DNA from: VXPQ01 sp964608315
GTDB taxonomy: Bacteria > Bacteroidota > Rhodothermia > Rhodothermales > VXPQ01
DNA length: 64,000 bases
NCBI GenBank assembly: GCA_964608315.1
Contig: CAZSNF010000008.1
Coordinates: forward strand, 62,001 to 126,000
Direction of reading: 5' to 3'
The translations under genes were made by a program, and so were the position numbers. Below, piece after piece: positions 51,882 through 60,698 of this stretch. The stretch's first letter is position 1, and the number at the start of each line of letters is the position of its first letter. Below the pieces are notes generated by a model. It was not told the DNA's origin, searched no databases, and saw nothing but the letters and a program-made list of their open reading frames with translations.

Positions 51882-53720
51882 GTGAACGCCATGCTCCTTG
51901 CCCCGCTCGACTGGATTCTCATAGCAGGATATTTCGCGCTCTCGTTCGGAATCGCCGCGTATTATTTCCGGCGGGCCGGGCGAAGCACCTCTGATTTCTT
52001 CCTGTCGGGCCGAAATATGCCCTGGTGGCTGGCCGGCACGTCCATGGTGGCCACCACCTTCGCGGCGGACACCCCCCTCGCCGTCACCGAGCTCGTGGCC
52101 CGAAACGGAATCGCCGGCAACTGGCTCTGGTGGAACATGGCCTTTGGCGCCGTTCTGACCGTTTTCTTCTTCGCCCGCCTGTGGCGACGCAGCGGAGTGC
52201 TTACGGACGTGGAATTCGTCGAGATGCGCTATGACGGCAAGGCCGCCGCCGTACTGCGCGGCGTCAAGGCCCTCTATTTCGGGCTTGTGCTCAACGGCAT
52301 TATTATGGGCTGGGTCGCGCTGGCCATGGAAACGGTCATCGACGTCCTGTTCCCGGGCCTGACCGTGTTCGGACGGGAATCTTTCCATATCCTCGGCGCG
52401 GAGATCGGGGCGCCGCTCGTCGTGGTGGCCCTGCTCATGCTTCTCGTCGGCGTCTATGCGCTGCTTTCCGGCCTGTGGGGCGTCGTCGTCACCGATGCGT
52501 TCCAGTTCGTTATCGCCATCGGAGGCAGCATTATTCTCGCCGCCTTCGTGCTGGATATGCCCGAAGCGGGCGGCATGGCGGGCCTGATGGGCGCCCTGCC
52601 GGAATCGACCTTCCGCATGTTGCCTACCTTTGGAAACGCTGTGGAAGGCGGGGCCGTGCTGACGCTGACCGCCGTAAGTTTCTTCGCCTATGTCGGAGTG
52701 CAGTGGTGGTCGAGCTGGTATCCAGGCGCCGAACCCGGCGGCGGTGGCTATGTGGCCCAGCGCATGATGAGCGCAAAAGACGAAAAACATTCCCTCCTCG
52801 CCACGCTCTGGTTTACCGTCGCGCATTATTGCCTGCGCCCCTGGCCCTGGATTATCGTAGCCCTTGCCGCCCTGGTGTTGTACCCCAACCTGGACGACCC
52901 GAGAGAAGGGTTCGTGCTGGCTATGCGCGACGTGCTTCCGCCCGGTTTCCTGGGTCTGATGCTGGCCGCTTTTCTGGCTGCCTTCATGAGCACGATCTCC
53001 ACGCAACTGAACTGGGGAACGTCCTATCTCGTGAATGACTTCTGGAGGCGGTTCGTAAAGCCGAACGCCAGCGAGAAACAGTACGTCCTTGCGTCCCGCG
53101 TCCTGACGTTCGCCCTGGCCGTCGCGTCCGTCTTCATCGCCGCGAACCTGCAATCCGTGAGCGAAGCCTGGGGGCTGCTTATTACGGCTTCCAGCGGCCT
53201 CGGACTCGTCCTGATTCTGCGCTGGTACTGGTGGCGCATCAATGCATGGAGCGAACTGGCCGCTACGCTGTCCCCGCTTTTGCTGCTCGGACTTGCGCTC
53301 TTCCTGGGCCTGTTCGGGGTCGAACTTCCCGGCCTGCAAGCCGGTTTTCCCAACGACCTGTTCGCCGTCGCCGCATTCACCACCGTGGCATGGGTTACCG
53401 CTACGCTGCTCACCCGGCCCGTGCGCGACGAAACGCTGGATCGGTTCTACCGGCGCGTTCATCCCGGAGGCCCCGGATGGAAACCCATCGCCGCCCGCAA
53501 TCCGGACGTGCTTCAGGATACGGGCATGCTGCGGCTCGCAGGCGATTGCGCGGCGGGCGTCACGCTGGTCTACTCCGCCCTGTTCGGCGTCGGGCACTTG
53601 CTGATGGGCAGAACCGGATGGCTATTGCTTTGCTTGTGCGGGATCGCCGCGTCCGGCTCCTTCCTGTGGACAAGCCTGAAGCGCCTGAATTCGTCCGCCT
53701 CGCCCGACCAGAGCGCCTGA
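51882..53720 (+). CDS. Sodium:solute symporter (SSS family)
   Basis: 612 residues; GTG at 51882 or ATG at 51891. About 13-14 hydrophobic helices are visible. The SSS signature starts LDWILIAGYFALSFGIAAYYFRRAGRSTSDFFLSGRNMPWWLAGTSMVATTFAADTPLAV, with the sodium-site helix including ATTFAADTPL. Later motifs GVYALLSGLWGVVVTDAFQFVIAIGGSIILA and AFLAAFMSTISTQLNWGTSYLVNDFW match the family (the latter is the usual STxxSxLN-type helix 8). It is a cytoplasmic-membrane importer driven by sodium; the solute (sugar, acid or amino acid) cannot be told. It lies directly upstream of a glycosyltransferase gene (25 bases). Confidence -1.
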   Translation: MNAMLLAPLDWILIAGYFALSFGIAAYYFRRAGRSTSDFFLSGRNMPWWLAGTSMVATTFAADTPLAVTELVARNGIAGNWLWWNMAFGAVLTVFFFARLWRRSGVLTDVEFVEMRYDGKAAAVLRGVKALYFGLVLNGIIMGWVALAMETVIDVLFPGLTVFGRESFHILGAEIGAPLVVVALLMLLVGVYALLSGLWGVVVTDAFQFVIAIGGSIILAAFVLDMPEAGGMAGLMGALPESTFRMLPTFGNAVEGGAVLTLTAVSFFAYVGVQWWSSWYPGAEPGGGGYVAQRMMSAKDEKHSLLATLWFTVAHYCLRPWPWIIVALAALVLYPNLDDPREGFVLAMRDVLPPGFLGLMLAAFLAAFMSTISTQLNWGTSYLVNDFWRRFVKPNASEKQYVLASRVLTFALAVASVFIAANLQSVSEAWGLLITASSGLGLVLILRWYWWRINAWSELAATLSPLLLLGLALFLGLFGVELPGLQAGFPNDLFAVAAFTTVAWVTATLLTRPVRDETLDRFYRRVHPGGPGWKPIAARNPDVLQDTGMLRLAGDCAAGVTLVYSALFGVGHLLMGRTGWLLLCLCGIAASGSFLWTSLKRLNSSASPDQSA

Positions 53721-53745
53721 CCGCTTCGTTTGCCGCCGCCTGACC

Positions 53746-54936
53746 ATGCGCCTGCTTGTCATCGTCAACGTTTTCGAACCGGACCTCGGGGGCGGCGTCC
53801 TGTTCAGCGACCTGTGCTACGGGCTGGCCGAGCGCGGTTTCGAGGTGACGGTGCGGTGCGCCTCGTCCTACTATCCCGAATGGCGCGACAAATCGGGCGA
53901 AAACGGCTTGCGCATCCGGTCCGAAACGCGGCGCGGCGTACGCATCGAACGATTCGGATTGTACATTCCCCGGAACCCGCAGGCGCTCCACGAACGGCTT
54001 ATCTACGAAGGCTCCTTTTGCGCCTCCCTCATGCGGCGCCTCCCCCGGCGCGGCGACTACGACGCCATGATGGTCTTCTGCCCCCTGCTGGGCGCGGTGG
54101 CCTACGCCGCCGCATGCCGGCGAAAAACCGGGCTGCCCCTGTGGCTGAACGTCCAGGATCTGCCCGCCGAAGCCGCGCAGGCCGGGGGCATCGGACAAGG
54201 AAGCTGGATGGTGCGCGTACAGGACGCGCTCTTCAACGAGGCCGATGCGTGGAGCACGATTTCGCCCGCCATGATCGAGCGGCTGGAACCCCGGCGGCGG
54301 CGCAATCAACCGATACTCTACTTGCCGAACTGGCTGCACGCATCGCTGGCCCGCCACCTGCGCGCCGCGCCCAACGCACACGGCCCCGCCTCGCCGGTGC
54401 GCCTCCTGTATTCCGGGAATCTGGGCGCGAAACAGCATCTGCTCGAACTATGCCGCATCCTGCACCGAAGCGACGCCCCCTTCGCATTCCGAATCCAGGC
54501 CGAGGGCAGCGGCGCCGGCGCGCTGCGGAAATGGGCGGACGAGACGGGCGACGAACGGTTCGACGTGCGGGGCCTGTCGGATGAACAAGAACTGGCCCGG
54601 GCGCTCTGCGAAGCGGATTTCGCAGTCATTCCGGAACGGCCGGGAACGGGCGGGTCTTTCCTTCCTTCCAAATTGATTCCGGCGCTTGCAAGCGGTACGC
54701 CCGTCCTCGCCGTATGCGATGCGGACAGCCCGCTGGGCGCGGAAATGACCGCGCACCGCCCGGGACCGCTATACGCATGGCCAGAGGCGAAAAACCTGCC
54801 CGCCTTGCTGGCGTCCGTAGACAAGGAAGCGTACGCCGCATGGCGAGCGAACGCAGCAGGGCGCGCGGCGTTCTACAGCCGCGAACGGATCCTGGACCGG
54901 TATGCGGAAGAACTCCGCCGCCTGCGCAAACGCTGA
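53746..54936 (+). CDS. Group 4-type glycosyltransferase
   Basis: 396 residues. The N-terminal Rossmann half begins LLVIVNVFEPDLGGGVLFSDLCYGLAERGFEVTVRCA. The C-terminal half has VRLLYSGNLGAKQHLLELCRILHR, FDVRGLSDEQELARALCEADFAVIPERPGTGGSFLPSKLIPALASGTPVLAVCDADSPLGAEM. The E-x7-E-like region of GT4 enzymes is represented by the PSKLIPALASG segment. It is most like the WcaI/capsule-type GT4 proteins that transfer a sugar from a nucleotide donor to a lipid-linked or polysaccharide acceptor in the cytoplasm. It follows the symporter gene by 25 bases and precedes the GroES-like gene by 67. The acceptor is unknown. Confidence -1.
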   Translation: MRLLVIVNVFEPDLGGGVLFSDLCYGLAERGFEVTVRCASSYYPEWRDKSGENGLRIRSETRRGVRIERFGLYIPRNPQALHERLIYEGSFCASLMRRLPRRGDYDAMMVFCPLLGAVAYAAACRRKTGLPLWLNVQDLPAEAAQAGGIGQGSWMVRVQDALFNEADAWSTISPAMIERLEPRRRRNQPILYLPNWLHASLARHLRAAPNAHGPASPVRLLYSGNLGAKQHLLELCRILHRSDAPFAFRIQAEGSGAGALRKWADETGDERFDVRGLSDEQELARALCEADFAVIPERPGTGGSFLPSKLIPALASGTPVLAVCDADSPLGAEMTAHRPGPLYAWPEAKNLPALLASVDKEAYAAWRANAAGRAAFYSRERILDRYAEELRRLRKR

Positions 54937-55003
54937 ACCTCCCGACCGGATCGCGCGAAACAGCGGCGGAACGATATTCGACTCTGCGCATACTTTCCCT
55001 GTT

Positions 55004-55402
55004 ATGAGTGAACTGATCGTTGCGGGAGACCGCGTCCTTATCGCTCCCGAAGAGGGCGAAACGCAAACGGAAGCCGGTCTGGTGCTTCCTGCGTCTGTAG
55101 CCGAGCGCCAGGACGTACGGATGGGCCGGGTCGAAAAGGTGGGGCCGGGCTATGTGATGCCGAATCCCGACTATACCGGCGAACCCTGGACTACCGACCG
55201 CGATTCGGTGCGCTACCTGCCCTTGCAGGCAGAGCCGGGCGATCACGCCTTCTTCCTCAAAAAAGAGGCGATCGAAATCAAGTTCAACGGACGGGATTAT
55301 CTCATCATTCCCCACGCGGCCATTCTGGCTCTGGTCCGCCCGCAACCCGAGGGTCTTGCCGGGGACATCGAGCAGATGGATATCGAAGACCTGCTCCGGT
55401 AA
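55004..55402 (+). CDS. GroES-like co-chaperonin, solitary and enlarged
   Basis: 132 residues from the ATG at 55004; the longer frame overlaps the glycosyltransferase end. The Cpn10 core is seen as LIVAGDRVLIAPEEGETQTEAGLVLPASVAERQDVRMGRVEKVGPG and, after an insert, EPGDHAFFLKKEAIEIKFNGRDYLIIPHAAILALVR. The mobile loop region ETQTEAGLVLP is intact. The protein is about 35 residues longer than ordinary GroES owing to an insert (NPDYTGEPWTTDRDSVRYLPLQ) and a C-terminal acidic tail. No groEL is adjacent. It is probably a second GroES-family protein with its own partner; canonical GroES function is not assured. Confidence -1.
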   Translation: MSELIVAGDRVLIAPEEGETQTEAGLVLPASVAERQDVRMGRVEKVGPGYVMPNPDYTGEPWTTDRDSVRYLPLQAEPGDHAFFLKKEAIEIKFNGRDYLIIPHAAILALVRPQPEGLAGDIEQMDIEDLLR

Positions 55403-55443
55403 GCACTTCGGATCTGAACTATGCTGTTTTTGCATAGAACACC

Positions 55444-55479
55444 CCGTATCTATGCAATAAATGCATAGATACGGTTTTT
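55444..55479. terminator. Perfect hairpin terminator between GroES-like and isomerase-like genes
   Basis: A 13-bp perfect stem CCGTATCTATGCA/TGCATAGATACGG with a 5-base loop is followed by TTTTT on the plus strand. It ends the symporter/glycosyltransferase/GroES-like transcript and may also serve the convergent gene that ends at 55550. Confidence -1.
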
Positions 55480-55549
55480 CTCAGGAAAAAATAGCCTCGG
55501 TACGATTTGTGACGCATCTGGCGAACGAGCCGGGGCGACCAATCCCCCG

Positions 55550-57139
55550 TCACGCCCCGCACCAGTACGTCTCGATTCCCATTTCCGCAAACGCCGCCGT
55601 CTTGGCGGCAAGCGCCCGGTCCGCAGCCTCCGCCGACGGCGCGTACGCCACCTGGATATGGTTCGATTTATGGCGCGCCATCATCTGATCGCGCGTCACC
55701 CCGTGCAGCACGGCGTGCATAATGGGCCATTGCGAAGTGGTGGCCCGCCACCGGCGCTCCGTTTCCTCCTCCGGCAAGGCCACGACGGTCGCCCGTCCCA
55801 GATCGGCCTTCAGGCGGTCTTCTTCGACGAAAAGACGGCTCCATACGATCTCGCCGGGCTTGCTGACGCCCTTTACCGTACCTCCCCCCAGCCGGAAATA
55901 CATGGGGGGCTGGCGCTCGCTCGACGCGCCCGCATACCCCCCGGTGAAATGCTTCGGCGGCGCGGCGCCGGAAATCTCGAATACCCACACATACCGGTCG
56001 CCGCAGGGATCGCCCCACCGGATGTCGTGCAGCGTCGTTTCGGGATCGTAGCCGAGCGCTGTCCATACGCGGTGCGTCACGAGCGCATCCACGCCTGCGC
56101 ACTCGTCCACCTCGTTGAAATGCGGAAGAGCACGGCCCGCAAAGAGTTCGCGGCCGCCGTCGCGGGCATACGCCGGGGGGCGCTCCGTATTGTTGAGAAG
56201 CCCCTCGGCCAGGTCCGAGGCCGGAAGCAAATCCTTCAGACCCTGCTGGTACTGGACGCCGATCGCGTCGCACCCGAAATCGTCCGCCATGCGGAGCGCA
56301 GCGATATACGTTTTGAGTTGCAGGCGAATCTGCTCGTCGGTCAGGTCCTCGGCGGGATCGGGTCCGGTCCGAAACGTCATGCCTCGCTCGTCGAGCCACG
56401 TCCGGCACCGGTCCGCCTCCTCGTCGGAAACGCGCAACGTTTCGCAGTACAGGGCGCTCTGGCTCAGACGCTCCTTGAAAATGCCTGTCGGATGGAGCAA
56501 ATGATCCGGGATAATTGCATTGTACATCCCCATGCAGCCCTCGTCGAACACGCCCAGAATGGCTTTGCGGCGGGCAAGGCCGCGAGCGATGCGCTGCCCG
56601 ACGGACACGGCGACGGCGTCTCCGGAAAGATCGGGCGACGGGCGGACGTGGCTCGTGTCGTGCGCAATGGCGCCGTCCGCAAGCCAGCGGCGCAACCGGT
56701 CCATGAACACGGAATCGGCAACCTCTTCTCCCCAAAGCGTCGAATATGGAACGCCCGCCTTGGCCAGGCTGCCGTTGAGGTTCAGCATGCCCACCAGGCC
56801 GGGCCATTGTCCGCTCCAGTTGGCGACCGTCAGAATGGGGCCCCGGTGCGTGGTCAGGCCCGGCAACACATGATGGGAGTATTGCCAGGCGGCGCAGGCC
56901 ACGATCAGCGGCCGATCCGGGTCGATTTCCGCAAACGTCTCCAGCCCCATCCGCTGGCTATCGAGAAAGCCATGTCCCTTGTCCGCATCGAATGCGGGGC
57001 GCCGGTCCACCGTATACCCCATCCCCTCCACGGCCCGGACCAGCGCGGTTTCAAGGTTTTGCTGGGCGGGCCAGCACATCCGGTTGGCCGCAAGCCGCAA
57101 ATCTCCGCTGGCCGTCAGGTACAGGGTTTTGTTGCGCAT
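55550..57139 (-). CDS. L-fucose isomerase-like protein
   Basis: 529 residues from the ATG at 57139, which lies 31 bases after the holB stop; an upstream in-frame start would overlap holB. The protein resembles the fucose/arabinose isomerase family: RPLIVACAAWQYSHHVLPGLTTHRGPILTVANWSGQWPGLVGMLNLNGSL in the N-terminal domain, ILGVFDEGCMGMYNAIIPDHLLHPTGIFKERLSQSALYCE in the centre, and HAVLHGVTRDQMMARHKSNHIQVAYA at the end. The Glu in DEGCMGMYN and the Glu/Asp of FNEVDECAGVD and the His of ARHKSNH are plausible metal ligands by family analogy. It probably interconverts aldose and ketose sugars in the cytoplasm. The exact sugar is not determinable. Confidence -1.
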   Translation of the reverse strand: MRNKTLYLTASGDLRLAANRMCWPAQQNLETALVRAVEGMGYTVDRRPAFDADKGHGFLDSQRMGLETFAEIDPDRPLIVACAAWQYSHHVLPGLTTHRGPILTVANWSGQWPGLVGMLNLNGSLAKAGVPYSTLWGEEVADSVFMDRLRRWLADGAIAHDTSHVRPSPDLSGDAVAVSVGQRIARGLARRKAILGVFDEGCMGMYNAIIPDHLLHPTGIFKERLSQSALYCETLRVSDEEADRCRTWLDERGMTFRTGPDPAEDLTDEQIRLQLKTYIAALRMADDFGCDAIGVQYQQGLKDLLPASDLAEGLLNNTERPPAYARDGGRELFAGRALPHFNEVDECAGVDALVTHRVWTALGYDPETTLHDIRWGDPCGDRYVWVFEISGAAPPKHFTGGYAGASSERQPPMYFRLGGGTVKGVSKPGEIVWSRLFVEEDRLKADLGRATVVALPEEETERRWRATTSQWPIMHAVLHGVTRDQMMARHKSNHIQVAYAPSAEAADRALAAKTAAFAEMGIETYWCGA

Positions 57140-57170
57140 GAAATCCGTGCGTGCGACTGGAAACGGGAGA

Positions 57171-58364
57171 CTATCCGGTCCTTCCGAGGGACGCGTCCTT
57201 GCCGCCGTACGCATCGCTCAGCGGCGTATACAATGAGCCGGGGTGCGGACCGCGCATGGCCTCGCCCAGCGCCCCGGCCAGGACGGTCAAGGTCAGAGGA
57301 ACATGTACGTTGCCCCGAACCAGCGAGATCGCTTCCTCAATGACCGACGCCATGGCTTCGACGTCCGCCCGGGGAAGCGCGGCGACGAAATCGGCGATGG
57401 CCCGGGTCTGGTCCACATTGACGAGCGGAGCCGCCTCGCCCATGGTCTGGTAGAGCATAAGGTCGCGAATCCATCGAAGGAGCAGTTCCAGCACATGTCC
57501 AACCCTGTCGCGCCCGAATCGCCCGATCCGCTCCACAATATCGGTTATCGTCCCGACATTCCGACTGTACGCCGCCCGCGCAAACTCCAGCACAAGCGCT
57601 CGCAGGGCGCGCAAATCCTCGTTCTGCGCAAGGTCGATCCCTGCGGCGTACGATCCATCCGCCATGCGCGCAAGCGTGGCGGCGGACGTCGGGTCTACGC
57701 CTTCCCGCTTGACGAGCGCCTGCTCAATCGCTTCCGGGGGCAGCGGATCGAACCGCAGCCGACGGCAACGGGAAAGAATCGTGGGCAAAATACGGTCGGG
57801 CCGGCTGGTCGCGAGAATGAAAACGGTCTTCGGCGGCGGCTCCTCCAGCATTTTCAAAAACATATTGGCGGCGTCCGTTCGCAAATACTCCGCATCGCTG
57901 ACGACGGCCACTTTATACCCTCCCTCCACGGCCTGAAAACTCATGGCCCGGCACATTTCCTCCTGAACGCGGGCAACGGTGTAGAGCGCCTGTTTGTTGG
58001 AAGATCGGGATGGATCGTCCAGGGAGGGACGCCGCACGAAATCCACGGCCGCATACGGATTCTGGCCAACGAGCCGAATGCGTTCGACCACGTCCGCAGG
58101 ATCGGCGTCCGACGGATGCGGCATCAGGAGATGCAGGTCGGGATGCACCATCCGATCCACCCTGAAGCATGGCGAACAAGCGCCGCACGCCTCCTCCCCG
58201 CCCCGGTCGCAAAGCAACGCTTTCCCGTACGCGATCGCCGCAGCCCGTTTGCCGACGCCTTCCGGGCCGTAAAACAGCCAGGCATGGGCTATCCGGTCAG
58301 CGGATATGGTGCGGCGCAGCGCATTTAGGGCGCGCTGCTGACCAATGACGGACGTCCAGGACAT
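57171..58364 (-). CDS. holB: DNA polymerase III delta-prime subunit-like clamp loader protein
   Basis: 397 residues from the ATG at 58364 (MSWTSVIGQQRALNALRRTI), which removes an unsupported 26-residue extension. AAA clamp-loader features: AHAWLFYGPEGVGKRAAAIAYGKALLC with a Walker-like P-loop; a zinc-binding cluster CDRGGEEACGACSPC; a sensor region EYLRTDAANMFLKMLEEPPPKTVFILATSRPDRILPTILSRCRRLRF with the SRC motif. Residues after about 230 form the C-terminal collar domain. It loads the sliding clamp with DnaX and delta. It sits directly upstream of a sugar-isomerase gene, so the pair may be cotranscribed without functional connection. Confidence -1.
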   Translation of the reverse strand: MSWTSVIGQQRALNALRRTISADRIAHAWLFYGPEGVGKRAAAIAYGKALLCDRGGEEACGACSPCFRVDRMVHPDLHLLMPHPSDADPADVVERIRLVGQNPYAAVDFVRRPSLDDPSRSSNKQALYTVARVQEEMCRAMSFQAVEGGYKVAVVSDAEYLRTDAANMFLKMLEEPPPKTVFILATSRPDRILPTILSRCRRLRFDPLPPEAIEQALVKREGVDPTSAATLARMADGSYAAGIDLAQNEDLRALRALVLEFARAAYSRNVGTITDIVERIGRFGRDRVGHVLELLLRWIRDLMLYQTMGEAAPLVNVDQTRAIADFVAALPRADVEAMASVIEEAISLVRGNVHVPLTLTVLAGALGEAMRGPHPGSLYTPLSDAYGGKDASLGRTG

Positions 58365-58559
58365 GGCCAGGTCGGGTGGAAAATAGCAGAATCTTTCGGA
58401 AACGCAGGCGACAAACGCTATCCGCCGCCCAAGTCCGCGCAATGTACGCCACCCAATGTACGAAGCGAACCGATACGCGGCACAGGTCCTGCGACGCCCC
58501 GAACTCTTTTCGGGAAATGTCGTATAACGTGTCCGCTTTGTTTTTTATTTTTGCGTCCC

Positions 58560-58633
58560 GGCGCGGTAGCTCAGCAGGTTAGAGCGTACGACTCATAATC
58601 GTAAGGTCGAGAGTTCGAGTCTCTCCCGCGCCA
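58560..58633 (+). tRNA. tRNA-Met (CAT anticodon)
   Basis: 74 bases. The acceptor stem is GGCGCGG (58560-58566) with CCGCGCC (58626-58632) and discriminator A. The D loop has AGCTCAGCAGGTTAGAGC, the anticodon stem-loop is TACGA CTCATAA TCGTA, and the T loop is GTTCGAGTC. CCA is not encoded in full. A CAT anticodon can be elongator Met, initiator Met or lysidine-modified Ile. The first pair is a Watson-Crick G-C, so it is not a typical initiator; elongator Met is most likely. Confidence -1.
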
Positions 58634-58725
58634 CCGGTTTGTTTGGTTTTGGGCGGATTGTTGCCGCTCATCGTACATCATGAATTATGGCGCCCGAATT
58701 CAGGGAATGCCCGGCGGCATTGCCG

Positions 58726-60132
58726 TTAGCCCAAGGATTTGCCTGAATGTCTATGGATCCCAAGGCGAAGTACTACCAAGCCTGAAATAATGCCAGACAG
58801 GCCTTCATAAATGTGTTGCTCCCAACCGAGCCATCGCCACAACAGCGCTGCAGAAAGCCCAATCACAATAGCTGATATACTCAAGCGCAATGAAGGCTTC
58901 CAGCCCAGGCAGAGTGCGATCAGCAGCGGAGCAAACGCGCTTGCCAGGCCCGACCAGGCCATGATGACCAGGCTGAACACACTCTGGCTGTTGATCATTG
59001 CGAGGCCCAGCGCCGCCGCCGTGGTGGCGATAGTCGTTCCCTTGATGAGCAGCGTACGCTCTATCCGACGGGGCAGCAGGTCGTGCGTTATCGCGGCCGA
59101 ACAACTCAGTATCAGTGAATCCGCCGTGGACATGGCGGCGGCAAAGATACCGGCCAGAATCAGCCCCACCAGAGCCGGGCTTAACAGATCCATGGCCATG
59201 GTTGGCAGCGCCAATTCAGCATCGAAAGCAGGGACGTCGCTCAGGTGAATACGCGAGAGGAGCCCCACGGAGGTGGCCAGAAAGTGGAAGGCGGTGAACC
59301 ACAGGTAGTACCAGACTCTCGCCCGGTGCATGCGTTCGGAACTGTCCAGGGTCATAAAACGGACCATCACATGAGGCTGGCCGATCACCGACAGACCGGC
59401 GAACGTCCAGCCCAGGACGAATAGCGCCATCCCCCCCACCCCGGGTAACGGCAGATCGCCGGGAAACCAGTCGGTGTAACCCGGAATACTGCCCATGGCG
59501 GAGAGCGCCGCATTGAAACCGCCCAAAGATTCGGTCGCCACGAAAAACAGTACGCCCATGGCAGCGATCATGACGGTGGATTGAGCCGCGTCTGTCCAGA
59601 TGGATGCGCGAATACCGCCGGCAAAGCAGTAAACGGTGATCAGCACGGCCCCCAATATGGCGCCGGTAGACTGTGGCCAACCGAAGAACACATGCAGCGC
59701 CTTGGAGCCTGCGACCAGTTGCGCGCTGGCGTAAGCCAACAGGAACAGCAGCGATACCACGCCGATGACGCGTTGCAGCCAGTCATGCGGCGCCCCATAC
59801 CAGTTGGCCAATACGCCGGCGTAACTTACCTCGCCGGTGCGCGCCGTGGCCGCCCGCAGCCTGCTGTGGACAAAGAGAGAACTCAGGAAGTCTCCCGCGA
59901 TCCAACCGAACATCAACCAGAATGCGGGGAAGCCGGTGGCGTAGGTGTAGCCGATGACGCCGATGAACATGAAGCCGCTGTTGTTGGTCGCCACGGCGGA
60001 GAGCCCCACAAGCCATGGCTTTACGCTGCCGCCAGCGAGGTAGTAGTCATGCCGGGTGCCGCGGCTGAGCCACGCGGAAGACACCCCGATGAGGGTGAAA
60101 CACAGCAGGAAGCCGACAAAAGAAGCGATCAT
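58726..60132 (-). CDS. Sodium:solute symporter (proline/pantothenate-like)
   Basis: 468 residues, about 12-13 hydrophobic helices. SSS features: GTRHDYYLAGGSVKPWLVGLSAVATNNSGFMFIGVIGYTYATG, YAGVLANWYGAPHDWLQRVIGVVSLLFLLAYASAQLVAGSKAL, CFAGGIRASIWTDAAQSTVMIAAMG and GLILAGIFAAAMSTADSLILSCSAAITHDL (the helix-8 sodium-site motif AMSTADSLI). This resembles the PutP/YhjB-like group that imports proline or related solutes. Its stop is free of a downstream partner. A 64-codon frame that ends 2 bases upstream may be the end of a truncated gene. Wording of the sequence and lower similarity in codon style to neighbours suggest transfer, but this is an impression only. Confidence -1.
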   Translation of the reverse strand: MIASFVGFLLCFTLIGVSSAWLSRGTRHDYYLAGGSVKPWLVGLSAVATNNSGFMFIGVIGYTYATGFPAFWLMFGWIAGDFLSSLFVHSRLRAATARTGEVSYAGVLANWYGAPHDWLQRVIGVVSLLFLLAYASAQLVAGSKALHVFFGWPQSTGAILGAVLITVYCFAGGIRASIWTDAAQSTVMIAAMGVLFFVATESLGGFNAALSAMGSIPGYTDWFPGDLPLPGVGGMALFVLGWTFAGLSVIGQPHVMVRFMTLDSSERMHRARVWYYLWFTAFHFLATSVGLLSRIHLSDVPAFDAELALPTMAMDLLSPALVGLILAGIFAAAMSTADSLILSCSAAITHDLLPRRIERTLLIKGTTIATTAAALGLAMINSQSVFSLVIMAWSGLASAFAPLLIALCLGWKPSLRLSISAIVIGLSAALLWRWLGWEQHIYEGLSGIISGLVVLRLGIHRHSGKSLG

Positions 60133-60327
60133 CTATGCCATCTCAAACGATTTAACCGCGGGCGAGGCATATGGCTCTGCCGTGGTCGTGTACTTCGACC
60201 AGCCGCTCTGCCATACAAACAGCGTGTCCTCGCGTCCAGGCACAAGATAACCACTGATGGCGTGCAGCAGTTTAGTATCTTTATTCGATTCCGGAAAACG
60301 CGAGCGCAATCCCCATAAACTCGGCAT
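60133..60327 (-). pseudogene. Possible truncated gene end upstream of the symporter
   Basis: A 64-codon frame starts at 60327 and its TAG stop lies directly before the symporter ATG (ATG GCA TAG ATG). The frame remains open upstream, into repeat copy B, which begins 5 bases away. It has no ribosome site. The peptide (LLHAISGYLVPGREDTLFVWQSGWSKY) has an ordinary globular look but I recognise no family. The likeliest reading is the 3' remnant of a metabolic gene cut off by the repeat; chance is possible. Confidence -1.
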
Positions 60328-60331
60328 GGAC

Positions 60332-60590
60332 TTTAGGATACTCTGATTAATTCTGCTTCGATCAGCGCTTCACGTTCACACGCACAGGACGTTATGACTG
60401 CGTCGTTGAAATCAGCGGTAAACGCTCTGGATTCAGGGCATGGCGGACGTGAAGCGCCCTTCGGGAGGCTGCGAGGAACGCTCTGGCTGCGTCATTCCTC
60501 ATTACGCGGGGCCTGCCACGCTGCTTCGTCATTCCTTGCCAGAGCGCCCCTCGCAGCCTCTGAACTTTGCAGATTTAATCAGAGTATCCT
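60332..60590 (+). repeat. Interspersed repeat, copy B (near full length, 259 bp)
   Basis: The left end TTTAGGATACTCTGATTAA and right end AGATTTAATCAGAGTATCC are inverted. Internal blocks GTGAAGCGCCCTTCGGGAGG, GCGTCATTCCTCATTACGCG and CCACGCTGCTTCGTCATTCC align with copy A. It lies between the symporter fragment and the end of hsdS. Confidence -1.
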
Positions 60591-60698
60591 TTGGAGCATT
60601 GCACGGTGGATATCCCTCGTCAGATGCAGGGTAACCCAAGGGCGGCCTGCGCATTTATTTCGGAGCGGCGCCACAGGATACAGACGCGTCGCGCAGCG

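Noticed and set aside
51719..51994. Similar short open frames inside repeat copies A and B (about 60-90 codons with SGGCE and VIPHY)
   Set aside because: Similarity follows from the repeated DNA. The frames run into unique flanking sequence, lack ribosome sites, and are disrupted in other copies.
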